DNA of 64,000 nt, from the NCBI GenBank assembly GCA_041738715.1, contig JBGSPI010000059.1, positions 39,807-103,806 on the forward strand, written 5' to 3'. The DNA is from Chamaesiphon sp041738715 (GTDB lineage Bacteria > Cyanobacteriota > Cyanobacteriia > Cyanobacteriales > Chamaesiphonaceae). The position numbers and the translations under genes were made by a program. This document shows positions 8,544-17,907 of this stretch, one piece after another (position 1 is the stretch's first letter; each line of letters opens with the position of its first letter). The notes below the pieces were generated by a model that was given only the letters and a program-made list of their open reading frames with translations, was not told where the DNA came from and did not search any database.

Positions 8544-9023
8544 ATGAGTTGGCAAAGTTCGCAGACAGCAGCAGACAGGTTTTTTGGGAGTTTAGTCTAT
8601 TTACTGCCAATTCTGGATGTGTATGCCTTTGGCATATTTATTTTCGAGCAATTTCCGATCGTTCGAGAGTTATATCAACTACTTGGTCCGTTGATGCTAA
8701 TTTATAGCATCCCCTTTGGCAGCTTTGCCCTGTTCTTGGGACTATATATTGGTGTTGTCAACAATCCGCAAATTAGTCGATTTATCCGGTTTAATACTCT
8801 CCAAGCAATTTTGGTCGGTATTCTTCTCTCGCTCTGTGGACTCTTGCTGAGATATGTTCTAGCTCCGCTCCTCGGCACAAGTATTGTGACTCAAGTGTTG
8901 ATGAACGTGGTCTTTTTGGGGACAATTGCCTTATCGGGGTATGGAATTGTCATGTCAGCCTTGGGTAAATATGCCGAAGTGCCACAACTGTCTGATACGG
9001 CTCGTTTATATACCAATCGATAG
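8544..9023 (+). CDS. Tic20-family membrane protein
   Basis: A 159-residue protein with four predicted membrane segments (about residues 12-30, 45-72, 85-110 and 120-145). The order and motifs (AADRFFGSLVYLLPILDVYAFG, RFIRFNTLQAILVGI) fit the cyanobacterial Tic20/Ycf60 family, relatives of the chloroplast inner-envelope translocon. The bacterial role is not established. It starts 54 bp after the PilW-like gene and may be cotranscribed. Confidence 0.85.
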   Translation: MSWQSSQTAADRFFGSLVYLLPILDVYAFGIFIFEQFPIVRELYQLLGPLMLIYSIPFGSFALFLGLYIGVVNNPQISRFIRFNTLQAILVGILLSLCGLLLRYVLAPLLGTSIVTQVLMNVVFLGTIALSGYGIVMSALGKYAEVPQLSDTARLYTNR

Positions 9024-9162
9024 TTAACCATTGACGCGATCGACCTCGATCGGTCATAATAAGAGGCTGTCTATAAATTACGCTCGGATCGGGTCAAACT
9101 TGCACAAATGTCTCACCAACAAAATTGAGGCTACCCGTACGGCATTTCCAATCATTAAATCT

Positions 9163-9525
9163 ATGACCTACGCAATTATTGAAACTGGTGGCAAGCAAAT
9201 GCGCGTCGAACCAGGTCGTTTCTATGACATCGAACTACTGCCTGGAGCAGTGGACAGTGATGTCACGATCGACAAAGTATTATTACTAGAGAATGATGGC
9301 ACCATCCAAATCGGTCAGCCACTCATCACCGGAGCAACTGTTGAAGGTACGATCCTCCGCCACTACCGGGCACGCAAGGTCATCGTCTACAAAATGCAGC
9401 CCAAAAAGAAAACTCGTAAAAAACGTGGGCACCGTCAAGAAGTTACGCGGTTGCTAGTTAATTCGATTAGCGTCAATGGTGCCATCGTCGCTGAAGCGAG
9501 TAAAGCTGAAGCCGCAGCAGTGTAA
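9163..9525 (+). CDS. rplU: 50S ribosomal protein L21
   Basis: Begins at ATG 9163 with MTYAIIETGGKQMRVEPG, the standard L21 N-terminus. The longer frame from 9031 adds 44 residues unlike the family and was rejected. The product has 120 residues. The basic segment PKKKTRKKRGHRQ is the 23S rRNA-binding tail region. A leader of roughly 140 bp lies upstream. rpmA follows 55 bp later, the standard L21-L27 pair. Confidence 0.95.
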   Translation: MTYAIIETGGKQMRVEPGRFYDIELLPGAVDSDVTIDKVLLLENDGTIQIGQPLITGATVEGTILRHYRARKVIVYKMQPKKKTRKKRGHRQEVTRLLVNSISVNGAIVAEASKAEAAAV

Positions 9526-9580
9526 ATAGTTGAGTTTCAGTGGTAAATAGTCGATACAATTTTAGTAATCTGAGGTAATC

Positions 9581-9844
9581 ATGGCTTCTAAGAAGGGTAC
9601 AGGTAGTACAAGAAACGGGCGGGACTCAAACGCCCAGAGATTGGGTGTCAAAAAATACGGTGGTGAAGTAGTTAAAGCTGGCAACATCATCATTCGTCAA
9701 CGTGGTTCTTCTTTCCATGTGGGCAATAATGTCGGTCTTGGTAAAGACTACACCATCTATGCTCTAGTTGATGGCGTTGTGAAATTTGAGCGCAAAGGGA
9801 AAAACGGTAAGAAAGTTAGCGTTTATCCTCCTGTTGCAGCTTAG
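9581..9844 (+). CDS. rpmA: 50S ribosomal protein L27
   Basis: An 87-residue protein beginning MASKKGTGSTRNGRDSN, the conserved N-terminal tail that reaches the peptidyl-transferase centre. GSSFHVGNNVGLGKDYTIYA matches the family core. Length and position after rplU are standard. A terminator hairpin lies 22 bp past the stop. Confidence 0.96.
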   Translation: MASKKGTGSTRNGRDSNAQRLGVKKYGGEVVKAGNIIIRQRGSSFHVGNNVGLGKDYTIYALVDGVVKFERKGKNGKKVSVYPPVAA

Positions 9845-9866
9845 AACTGTTCCAGAATTAGCGATC

Positions 9867-9892
9867 GAGGGGTATCTGAACAGGTATCCCTC
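9867..9892 (+). terminator. Terminator-like hairpin after rpmA
   Basis: GAGGGGTA at 9867-9874 pairs with TATCCCTC at 9885-9892 (one G-T pair) around a ten-base loop. It is followed by a T-rich GTTTGTGT run. Confidence 0.6.
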
Positions 9893-10160
9893 GTTTGTGT
9901 ATTCAGGGTATCGATCGATCCTCTCGTTCCGCAAATTGTAGCAAATTGGGCAGACAGAAGATTCGATCGACGGCAATCAGGGTAAAATAAGATTATTAAT
10001 CTGGTGAACAGTACCCAAATTAGGATATTTGTGTCGCTGGATCGATTTAGCGAAGCTAACGCTTTGCGAACAGCGACGGTTAGAGTGCTAGCTTTTAGAT
10101 ACCACACCTCTTTGCGATCGCGGTACGAACTCACCAATCATCAGCTTTACTAAACTAGTC
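9893..10160. other. Intergenic region upstream of moeZ
   Basis: About 270 bp. It contains several CGATCG palindromes and a small palindromic mosaic near 10045-10080 (GCGAAGCTAACGCTTTGCG). No supported gene; minus-strand open frames here show no family resemblance. Confidence 0.55.
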
Positions 10161-11333
10161 ATGCTCAATCCGAATCTGGACGAGATCCAGTTACTTCCAG
10201 AAGAATATGCCCGTTATTCGCGGCACCTCATCCTCCCAGAAGTTGGGCTAGAGGGTCAAAAACGCCTCAAAGCAGCCAGCGTGCTCTGTGTTGGGACGGG
10301 TGGACTAGGTTCACCATTACTACTCTATCTTGCCGCTGCTGGCATCGGTCGGATCGGGATTGTGGATTTTGATGTGGTTGACCACTCCAATCTCCAACGT
10401 CAAGTAATTCACGGGACATCTTGGGTCGGCAAGCCCAAAATCGAGTCGGCGAAAAATCGGATTCATGAAATCAATCCCTACTGTCAGGTAGATCTATACG
10501 AGACGGCGTTAAGCTCGGCAAATGCCCTAGAGATCATTCGTCCTTACGATATCGTCGTGGATGGAACGGATAACTTCCCCACTCGATATCTGGTTAATGA
10601 TGCTTGTGTCTTACTAGATAAGCCGAACGTTTACGGTTCAATTTTCCGGTTTGAAGGACAAGCAACCGTCTTTAATTACGAAGGTGGTCCCAACTATCGG
10701 GATTTATATCCAGAGCCACCACCACCAGGGATGGTGCCATCTTGCGCAGAAGGCGGTGTTTTGGGAATTTTGCCAGGGATTATTGGTGTAATTCAGGCAA
10801 CGGAAACTGTTAAAATTATCTTGGGCAAAGGGACGACCCTTAGCGGTCGCCTCGTCTTGTATAATGCCCTAGAGATGAAATTTCGCGAGTTGAAACTCAG
10901 ACCAAATCCTGTTCGTCCGGTCATCGAAAAACTGATCGATTATGAACAGTTTTGTGGTATTCCTCAAGCAAAAGCGGCAGAAGCCGAACAACAAAGTATG
11001 CTAGCAGAAATGACTGTTACGGAACTCAAAGCATTAATCGATAGCGGTGCTGACGATTTCGTGCTGATTGATGTCCGCAATCCGAATGAGTATGAAATTG
11101 CCAAAATCCCTGGCTCAGTTCTAATTCCGTTACCAGATATTGAGCAAGGTGACGGCATTGCCAAAGTCAAAGCCGCACTCAATGGTCATCGCCTAATCGC
11201 TCATTGTAAGATGGGCGGTCGATCGGCAAAAGCTCTAGCCATCCTCAAGGAAGCGGGAATTGAGGGCACAAATGTCAAAGGTGGGATTCAGGCTTGGAGT
11301 CGAGAAGTCGATTCTTCAGTACTGGAGTATTAA
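10161..11333 (+). CDS. moeZ: Adenylyltransferase/sulfurtransferase MoeZ (MoeB-rhodanese)
   Basis: It activates the C-terminal glycine of small sulfur carriers (MoaD/ThiS type) by adenylation and hands on sulfur for molybdopterin or thiamine synthesis. Residues 1-260 form a ThiF/E1 domain with GTGGLGSPLLLYLAAAGIG (nucleotide binding) and catalytic PSCAEGGVLG. The two CxxC zinc pairs of E. coli MoeB are not seen. Residues 285-390 form a rhodanese domain with active-site Cys in AHCKMGGRS. The 390-residue length is usual for cyanobacterial fusions. Confidence 0.92.
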   Translation: MLNPNLDEIQLLPEEYARYSRHLILPEVGLEGQKRLKAASVLCVGTGGLGSPLLLYLAAAGIGRIGIVDFDVVDHSNLQRQVIHGTSWVGKPKIESAKNRIHEINPYCQVDLYETALSSANALEIIRPYDIVVDGTDNFPTRYLVNDACVLLDKPNVYGSIFRFEGQATVFNYEGGPNYRDLYPEPPPPGMVPSCAEGGVLGILPGIIGVIQATETVKIILGKGTTLSGRLVLYNALEMKFRELKLRPNPVRPVIEKLIDYEQFCGIPQAKAAEAEQQSMLAEMTVTELKALIDSGADDFVLIDVRNPNEYEIAKIPGSVLIPLPDIEQGDGIAKVKAALNGHRLIAHCKMGGRSAKALAILKEAGIEGTNVKGGIQAWSREVDSSVLEY

Positions 11334-11363
11334 ATTAACCGAAGTTGCTGCCTACGACCAAAG

Positions 11364-11404
11364 CGATTAAAACCACTCCTCATACTGCGAAGTGGTTTTA
11401 ATCG
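11364..11404. terminator. Strong inverted repeat after moeZ
   Basis: A perfect 14-bp inverted repeat, CGATTAAAACCACT (11364-11377) and AGTGGTTTTAATCG (11391-11404), with a 13-base loop. It is placed 30 bp after the moeZ stop. It probably acts as a transcript end. Confidence 0.55.
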
Positions 11405-11496
11405 ATTGCAGTGCTGGAATAGAGCCAACACCCTTAACTTGAAGTCACGTTAAATTAAAAGTGTTAGCATCAATGTAGCAGTAGATGAGGGCTTCG

Positions 11497-12117
11497 ATGG
11501 TTCACGTTGCACTGAAACCACTTACCTTTGAAGAATTCCTGATTTGGGATGATGGAACAGATCGAAATTTTGAATTAATCGATGGATTTCCGATGCCTGT
11601 TAAAGATCCTAATGCTAAGCATGAAGATTTGGCTGCGAGACTATCGGCATATATCGAAAATCTCTGTGAAACATTAGATCTCCCCTACGTCCCGCGACTA
11701 TCCAAACAGATTCGACTCAAAACAGAACCAGGACAACGAGAGCGGAGTCGGAGAGGGGATATTGTTATTTTTGACAGAGCAGAGTGGTTGCGGCTCAAAG
11801 AAAGTCCTAGCTCTGCTGCTGCATACAATCCACCACCAATGGTAATAGAAATTGTCAGCAATAACTGGCGTGACGACTATCTCACCAAGTTGGCAGAATA
11901 TGAGACTTTGGGAGTTCGAGAACTCTGGATCGTAGATTATGGGGCTTTTGGTGCGGCGCGATATACCGGAGATCCTAAATTGCCCACACTTTCAGTTTAT
12001 GTGTTGGTGGATGGGGAATATCAAGTTCAACAATTTCGGGATAATGAGCAAGTTGAATCTTCAACTTTTCCCGATCTGAATTTGACCGCGTTCGAAGTTT
12101 TTCTGATGGCAAAGTGA
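11497..12117 (+). CDS. Uma2-family (DUF820) putative endonuclease
   Basis: Uma2 proteins have a PD-(D/E)XK-like nuclease fold and are greatly expanded in cyanobacteria; their biological role is unknown. Here the core is visible as FELIDGFPMPV (start of domain), RRGDIVIFDRAEW (Asp of the motif), PPMVIEIVSNNWRDDYLTKLAEYETLGVRELWIVD (E-x-V and the conserved K). ATG 11497 (MVHVALKPLTFEEF) is preferred over 11485 because a GAGGG lies about six bases upstream. 206 residues. It is followed by a MITE. Confidence 0.85.
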   Translation: MVHVALKPLTFEEFLIWDDGTDRNFELIDGFPMPVKDPNAKHEDLAARLSAYIENLCETLDLPYVPRLSKQIRLKTEPGQRERSRRGDIVIFDRAEWLRLKESPSSAAAYNPPPMVIEIVSNNWRDDYLTKLAEYETLGVRELWIVDYGAFGAARYTGDPKLPTLSVYVLVDGEYQVQQFRDNEQVESSTFPDLNLTAFEVFLMAK

Positions 12118-12118
12118 G

Positions 12119-12239
12119 CTTAAATTGGCGTTGCTGAATCAGGGTATGAAAAGTTTTGAGGCTTTAGGCTTTAGGCTTGGGGGATAAGGCAGTTCGCGAA
12201 GAAGGGAATCATACCTCAAATCAGCAACGCCCTTAAATT
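12119..12239. mobile_element. MITE with 23-bp inverted repeats and 8-bp target duplication
   Basis: The 105-bp core (12127-12231) is bounded by imperfect inverted repeats, 18 of 23 matching, that begin GGCGTTGCTGA. Identical CTTAAATT octamers flank it at 12119-12126 and 12232-12239. It has no coding capacity. The inside contains two copies of GGCTTTA. The terminal sequence recalls IS5-group (IS903-like) ends, but that link is only an impression. Confidence 0.8.
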
Positions 12240-12245
12240 TAGATC

Positions 12246-13415
12246 TCACACACAGGCTAATGTTGGCATCAAGCGAGCTAGAATCTGTTTTAACGCCATC
12301 GCTGTCCAGTCGATATCAGCCGCTGTGGTGCTTTTACCGAGAGTAATGCGGATTCCGCCTACCGCATCGGTTTTGGTGTATCCCATCGCCAATAGAATCG
12401 GGCTGGGAGTAAGTTTACCGCTGCTACAAGCTGCGCCAGAACTGATCCCGATGCCCGCCAGATTGAGTTGACGCACGAGCGTTTTACCAGTAATCCCTGC
12501 TTGTCGATAATCAGCGGGTATTTGGAGACAAAAGCTCAGATGGTGAGGTAGACGGTGAGTCCGATCTCCGGTGGGAATTAGAATGGGACAATCAGCGAGT
12601 AAATTAAATAATCGATCGCGCAAGCTGACTAATCTGGCATTTTCTGTCGCTAGTTCCTCACTAGCTAATTCAGCCGCAACACCAAATCCAGCGATTTGAG
12701 GAACGGCTTGGGTGCCAGATCTCCAGCCCATTTCTTGTCCACCGCCAGCTAGGAGTGGTTGTAGCTCCAAGCCAGGACGGATATATAAAGCTCCGCTACC
12801 TTGTGGACCATAGAGTTTGTGACTAGAAAGAGAGAGTAAATCTATTCCTAGTGCTTGGACATCGATGGGAATTCTGCCAGCAGCTTGGACAGCATCGGTG
12901 TGGAAACAAACTTGATAATGACGGCAAATTGCCGCTAATTCAGAAATCGGTTGAATTGTGCCGACTTCACTTTGACCGTAAATTACGGAGACGAGGACGG
13001 TATCGGGACGAATCGCCGTGGCAAGATCGCTAGGATCGATAATACCATCTCGATCGACAGGTAATCTTGTGACTGTCCAGCCTCTCGTTTCGAGCCATTT
13101 GACTGGGGCTGTAATCGATGAGTGTTCGACAGTAGAAATAATCAAATGTTGGGGTGTAGAATATAAATTTGCCACGCCCATAATTGCTTGATTATTGGCT
13201 TCTGTACCGCCAGATGTAAAGACGATCGCATCAGGATTGGCATTAATTAATGCTGCTACTTGAAATCTGGCTTGTTCAAGCGCAAGGGAAGCTCTTTCAC
13301 CCCATTGATGAATACTTGAAGGATTTCCCCATTCTGTGTCAATTGCCTTGTGCATCGCCGCGATCGCTTCAGTCCGAGTTGGCGTTGTGGCACTATGATC
13401 TAAATAAATCTGCAT
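12246..13415 (-). CDS. Cysteine desulfurase (NifS/IscS-like)
   Basis: A PLP-dependent enzyme that removes sulfur from cysteine for Fe-S clusters and thio-cofactors. The 389 residues start MQIYLDHSATTPTR. Markers are FTSGGTEANN, TVEHSS, HTDAVQAAG, the PLP-lysine in SLSSHKLYGPQG (about residue 200) and the active cysteine loop SSGAACSSGKLTPS (about residues 325-338), as in group I enzymes. Its 3' end is next to the MITE. Whether it serves a housekeeping or a specialised pathway cannot be told from context. Confidence 0.93.
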   Translation of the reverse strand: MQIYLDHSATTPTRTEAIAAMHKAIDTEWGNPSSIHQWGERASLALEQARFQVAALINANPDAIVFTSGGTEANNQAIMGVANLYSTPQHLIISTVEHSSITAPVKWLETRGWTVTRLPVDRDGIIDPSDLATAIRPDTVLVSVIYGQSEVGTIQPISELAAICRHYQVCFHTDAVQAAGRIPIDVQALGIDLLSLSSHKLYGPQGSGALYIRPGLELQPLLAGGGQEMGWRSGTQAVPQIAGFGVAAELASEELATENARLVSLRDRLFNLLADCPILIPTGDRTHRLPHHLSFCLQIPADYRQAGITGKTLVRQLNLAGIGISSGAACSSGKLTPSPILLAMGYTKTDAVGGIRITLGKSTTAADIDWTAMALKQILARLMPTLACV

Positions 13416-13560
13416 AAACAGAAGTTAATAATTATATTTTAGTAAATAATTGCAGATCGTGTTTTAATTATGACAAAGCTTGAAAGGTAGTAGGTTGTTG
13501 TGAGGGTGAGTGGATCTACCCCGTCCCAACAACCTAATTAATTATCAATTATTAATTAAC

Positions 13561-13941
13561 TTAACTACCTGGCTTGCAGATGTTATAGTCTTCATGAGAC
13601 AGAACCTCTTTTGGTTGAAGAATACCATCTCGCTCGAAGCATAGCATTCGATAATTTCGAGTGACTGGAATACTAATTACTAGGCGATTGTGGCGCAGCC
13701 TCTTTCCACCAAATTCTCGATAATTTCGACGATCTTGTAGACCAAGGATAATATTTCTAGCTTTGAGAACAACATGGGCAGGTAAGTTTTTGAGATCGAT
13801 CGGATCGAAGGCAAAGCTTTCATGCCAGTTCCGTTTTTGTTCTTTTTTTTCTTGAACATCTACTTCTTCTTGTAGGCAACGATGACAGATTTGTCCGTAG
13901 CCTTTATGACCGCATTGAAACATTTTTCTGCGTCTGCTCAT
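13561..13941 (-). CDS. Small zinc-finger protein with RelE-like C-terminal part
   Basis: A 126-residue conserved-looking cyanobacterial protein of unknown function. The N-terminus has FQCGHKGYGQICHRC, a probable C-H/C-C zinc site (residues 9-22), then a charged linker VDVQEKKEQKRN. The C-terminal half has the pattern ARNIILGLQDRRNYREFGGKRLRHNRLVISIPVTRNYRMLC, which looks to me like a RelE/ParE-type toxin fold. No antitoxin gene adjoins it. The relation to RelE is inference from pattern only. Confidence 0.55.
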   Translation of the reverse strand: MSRRRKMFQCGHKGYGQICHRCLQEEVDVQEKKEQKRNWHESFAFDPIDLKNLPAHVVLKARNIILGLQDRRNYREFGGKRLRHNRLVISIPVTRNYRMLCFERDGILQPKEVLSHEDYNICKPGS

Positions 13942-14374
13942 AAAATAAACCTCGACATCTAAAGTAGTTGGTAAAAATGATAAGTAAGCAGTTACAAATT
14001 AGCTGCATTTAAGGTTAAACGATAAAGTTAATATTCTCGATCGTTGAAGTGCTGTTTTGAACTAATAGTTGCTACAGCATTTCTAACCAGAGAAGGGTAT
14101 CTGCCACTTTTGGCGCACAGAGCATTGCCAACTAAGTCAATCGACTGCAAGCACTATGTAGAATTATTTGAGTAGCTCGATCGCGATCACCTGTGGTTGT
14201 GACAACTAAATTAGCTTATCAACATTTGGGATATTCTCACCAGCCTCACGGATGTTGGTGAGCAAGATCCAAGTAATAAATGCTACAATAATTGTCACGA
14301 AGTCTAACTGTTTAGACAAAAACAGTTACTAGACAAAGTCTAGCTCTATTTTAATCTTTCTTTTAGCTTTTCCC
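13942..14374. other. Gene-less region upstream of the PLD gene
   Basis: About 430 bp, AT-rich, without a supported gene. A hairpin CTCACCA/TGGTGAG lies near 14238-14263, and repeated AGTCTA and TAGAC motifs lie near 14300-14340. It should hold promoters for the divergent genes on each side. Confidence 0.5.
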
Positions 14375-15829
14375 TTGAAGTTCCGAAAAATTAGTAGTGC
14401 CTTGGGCACGTTACACTCCTCTCCTCTTTCTAGTTTAGCTCTTGCTAGCGTAAGTGTTGCGATTGTCTGGGGATATTGGCTCTTCAGTCGTTCCCAATCT
14501 AGAATTCCCGCACAATTACCACAACTGCCTCAAGATGAGGCAATTCAAGTTTATTTCAACCACAATCAAGCTACTGAATTTGTCGAACCCTATCGACGGA
14601 AAACTAGACGGGGGGATGATTTAGGGGTGAGGTTAATCGCCGCCATTAATGCGGCTCAGTCACAGATCGATGTCGCAGTTCAAGAGCTACAATTACCCCA
14701 TATCGCTCAAGCTCTAGCAGCTAAGGCGCAGTCAGGGGTGAAGGTGCGAGTAATTTTAGAAAATAACTACAGTCGCCCACTAAGTGAACTATCTACAGAT
14801 GAAGTCGAACATCTTGTGCCGAGAGCGCGAGAAAAGTATCAAGAATTCCGACAGTTGGTAGATCGCGATCGAGATGGTAAACTGACGCAGGCAGAGATTA
14901 ACCAGCAAGATGCGTTAATTATCCTGCGGCGTGGGCGTGTTCAAGTGGTAGACGACACGGCTGATAGCTCTAAGGGTAGTGGCTTAATGCACCATAAGTT
15001 TATGGTGGTGGATGGGTATACCGTGATCGTGACATCGGCGAATTGGACGATGAGCGATATCTATGGCGATTTTAGCCGTCCAGAGAGTGAGGGCAATGCC
15101 AATAATCTGGTGCAGATCCAGAGTGCGGAATTAGCACAAGCATTTACGACTGAATTTAACCTGATGTGGGGTGATGGCAATCCTGGTAATTCGGTGAGCC
15201 AATTTAAGGCGCGGAAGCCTGCTCGTCCACTGAGGGAGGTGATTGTAGGCAAGACCAGAGTTTTAGTGCAGTTTTCACCCACCTCGCCCCAACAACCATG
15301 GGTGGATAGTAGTAATGGCACGATTGGTCAGTTTGTGGCAGCTAGTCAAGAACAGGTGAATTTAGCTTTATTTGTCTTTTCTGAACCAGCTTTGGGCAAG
15401 ATGCTACTGTCGCAGCATCAACGTGGAGTGAAAGTTCGCGGTTTAATCGATCGACAATTTGCTTATCGGGATTATAGCTCCGCTTTGCTGCTGATGGGTG
15501 TAGATGGAGATAATCTCTGTCAGCCCCGCCAAACTGGACTGTCGTTAACGACAATTGGAGTACCGACGTTGCCGATCGGTGACGTATTACATCATAAATT
15601 TGCGGTACTCGATCGGCGAACGGTAATTACAGGGTCGCATAATTGGTCGAATGCGGCGAACTATCGTAATGATGAAACACTCCTGATGATCGAGAATAAT
15701 CCTACCATTGCCGCGCATTTCGATCGAGAGTTTGATCGGTTATATCAAAATGCTGTGCTAGGAGTGCCAGCAAAATTACACCGCCAGGGTTGTAAATCCA
15801 CTGAGATGGGTGACTCAGATCAAGATTGA
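14375..15829 (+). CDS. Phospholipase D-family protein with an embedded EF-hand loop
   Basis: A membrane-anchored PLD-superfamily hydrolase of 484 residues. A hydrophobic segment at about 20-38 (LALASVSVAIVWGYWLF) suggests an N-terminal anchor or signal. Both HKD motifs are intact: H206/K208/D213 (HHKFMVVD) and H406/K408/D413 (HHKFAVLD), followed by SANW and GSHNW. Between the start of the first PLD domain and its HKD lies D163-R-D-R-D-G-K-L-T-Q-A-E174, a canonical calcium-binding EF-hand loop. The start is TTG; no ATG fits. The substrate (lipid or nucleic acid) is unknown. Confidence 0.82.
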   Translation: MKFRKISSALGTLHSSPLSSLALASVSVAIVWGYWLFSRSQSRIPAQLPQLPQDEAIQVYFNHNQATEFVEPYRRKTRRGDDLGVRLIAAINAAQSQIDVAVQELQLPHIAQALAAKAQSGVKVRVILENNYSRPLSELSTDEVEHLVPRAREKYQEFRQLVDRDRDGKLTQAEINQQDALIILRRGRVQVVDDTADSSKGSGLMHHKFMVVDGYTVIVTSANWTMSDIYGDFSRPESEGNANNLVQIQSAELAQAFTTEFNLMWGDGNPGNSVSQFKARKPARPLREVIVGKTRVLVQFSPTSPQQPWVDSSNGTIGQFVAASQEQVNLALFVFSEPALGKMLLSQHQRGVKVRGLIDRQFAYRDYSSALLLMGVDGDNLCQPRQTGLSLTTIGVPTLPIGDVLHHKFAVLDRRTVITGSHNWSNAANYRNDETLLMIENNPTIAAHFDREFDRLYQNAVLGVPAKLHRQGCKSTEMGDSDQD

Positions 15830-15895
15830 GATCTAGACTCCCCAATGAACGAAAAATGTTATAACGATCAATGACACTAAGAATGCCAATTTTTC

Positions 15896-17728
15896 ATGAC
15901 TAATGTTACAAAGTCTAGCGATTCTCAGATCAAATCGCCAGTTCTACCTGATACTGATTGGCGGTTACTGCTGAGACTAGTACCCTATGCTAGGCGTAGT
16001 GGCAAGTTATTATTAGTATCGTTTTGTTTGCTAATTCCGCTAGCGATCGCTAATGCCATTCAACCTTTAATTATCGGTCAATCAATCTCTAAAATCAGAG
16101 GTGAGAAAACGTGGGAGTTTGTAAGTGATTTACCCATGCTGGATGGGCTAAATTTGCTGACGCTGCTGCTGATGGGGACGGTGATAGTTAAGTTAATTTT
16201 GACAGCAATCCAGGGATATACAGTTCAACGAATTGGTCAGCAAATCACCGCAGACATTCGGAATGATTTGTTCGATCGAGTGACATCTTTGGCAGTAAGA
16301 TTTTTCGATCGCACTCCGGTGGGTAAGTTAATTACTCGACTGACAAATGATGTGGAAGCCTTGGGTGATGTGTTTACCACTGGAGCGATTGGGATTATTA
16401 GCGATCTATTTTCGATCGTTGTCATGATTTATTATATGTTTGCCCTACAATGGCAAATCGCCTCAATTTTATTACTAATGATGATTCCCGTAACGGCATT
16501 AGTAATTTATTTTCAACATGAGTATCGCAAGGCAAATTATCGAGCTAGAGAAGAGTTATCGCTCCTGAACTCGATGTTGCAAGAAAATGTAGTCGGTATT
16601 AATGTCGTTCAACTTTTTAGACGTGAAAAATATAATTCTGAACTATTTCGGACGATCCGCGATCGCTATATCGGCCAGATTGATAAAACTAACTTTCATG
16701 ATTCAGCCGTATCCGCGACATTAGAATGGATTTCCCTTGTGGCAATTGCGGCTGTCCTCTGGTGGGGTGGCTTGATGGTATTGGATAAAAGTTTAGATTT
16801 TGGTACCTTGTCAGCCTTCATTTTATTTGCCCAAAGACTGTTTGAACCACTACGTCAGTTTGCCGAAAAATTTACGGCAATTCAAGCTGGATTTACCGCT
16901 GTTGAACGAATCAGTGATATTCTCAATGAACCGATCGAAATTAAAGATGTGGATGCAGGGCAAATGTCGAATCTACTGCACATTGATCGGGCTGCTCAAG
17001 GTGAGATTAAATTCGAGCATGTTTGGTTCGCCTACAAAGATGATGATTATGTAATTCGAGATTTAGATTTCACGATTAAACCGGGTGAGAAAATTGCTTT
17101 AGTTGGGCCGACAGGGGCAGGGAAAAGTTCGATAATTCGGTTGCTCTGCCGTCTATATGAGCCAACAAAGGGGCGAATTTTAGTCGATGGGGTGGATATT
17201 CGGACGATCGCTCAAGCCGAACTACGTCGATATTTGGGGGTGATTCTTCAGGATGGATTCTTGTTTGCTGGAGATGTCAAAGGCAATATCACCCTAGGCG
17301 AAGATTATACCGAAGCGGAAATTCTCCATGCGGCTAGATCGACAAATGTCGATCGATTTATTAGTGAACTACCTCAAGGATATAATACGCAATTGCGCGA
17401 ACGCGGATCTAATCTATCAGCGGGACAAAAACAGTTAATAGCCTTTGCCAGATCGGTAATTCGGAATCCCCGAATTTTAGTCTTGGATGAGGCGACTGCG
17501 AGTTTAGATGTCGGCACAGAAGCATTAGTTCAAGATGCCCTCGATCGATTAATTGTCGATCGAACCGCAATTATTATTGCTCACCGTCTCTCAACAATTC
17601 GGAATGTGGATCGGATTTTTGTCCTCAAACAAGGTAGTTTAGCTGAAGCTGGAACTCATGATGAATTACTCGATCGGGGTGGGTTATATGCTAGTTTATA
17701 TCAACTACAAATGCTGGGAACTCAGTAA
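15896..17728 (+). CDS. ABC exporter, fused permease and ATPase (MsbA-like)
   Basis: A 610-residue half-transporter that would work as a homodimer in the inner membrane. Residues 1-340 carry six predicted membrane helices with the TM1-TMD signature FFDRTPVGKLITRLTNDVEALGD. The C-terminal ATPase has Walker A GPTGAGKSS (about residue 406), signature LSAGQKQ and Walker B ILVLDEATASLD with H-loop IIAHRLST. It belongs to the MsbA/lipid-multidrug exporter class; the substrate cannot be told. It follows the PLD gene by 66 bp and may be cotranscribed. Confidence 0.9.
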   Translation: MTNVTKSSDSQIKSPVLPDTDWRLLLRLVPYARRSGKLLLVSFCLLIPLAIANAIQPLIIGQSISKIRGEKTWEFVSDLPMLDGLNLLTLLLMGTVIVKLILTAIQGYTVQRIGQQITADIRNDLFDRVTSLAVRFFDRTPVGKLITRLTNDVEALGDVFTTGAIGIISDLFSIVVMIYYMFALQWQIASILLLMMIPVTALVIYFQHEYRKANYRAREELSLLNSMLQENVVGINVVQLFRREKYNSELFRTIRDRYIGQIDKTNFHDSAVSATLEWISLVAIAAVLWWGGLMVLDKSLDFGTLSAFILFAQRLFEPLRQFAEKFTAIQAGFTAVERISDILNEPIEIKDVDAGQMSNLLHIDRAAQGEIKFEHVWFAYKDDDYVIRDLDFTIKPGEKIALVGPTGAGKSSIIRLLCRLYEPTKGRILVDGVDIRTIAQAELRRYLGVILQDGFLFAGDVKGNITLGEDYTEAEILHAARSTNVDRFISELPQGYNTQLRERGSNLSAGQKQLIAFARSVIRNPRILVLDEATASLDVGTEALVQDALDRLIVDRTAIIIAHRLSTIRNVDRIFVLKQGSLAEAGTHDELLDRGGLYASLYQLQMLGTQ

Positions 17729-17907
17729 TTGATTAGGATCGCCAAGTGTCTCGATCATCATTACATTTGGCTATACACAGCCTAAATTTTCGCGATAGGT
17801 TCAGTGAAATCGATCAACCTCCAATGCTATGATCGTTCTCCTATGCCCGTACATTAAGGGTGTAGTGACTGATGGCTATTGCCAATTCAAACTGAGGATA
17901 ATCGATC

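Noticed and set aside
9031..9162. 44-residue N-terminal extension of L21
   Set aside because: The family starts at MTYAIIETGG; the upstream residues look like untranslated leader.
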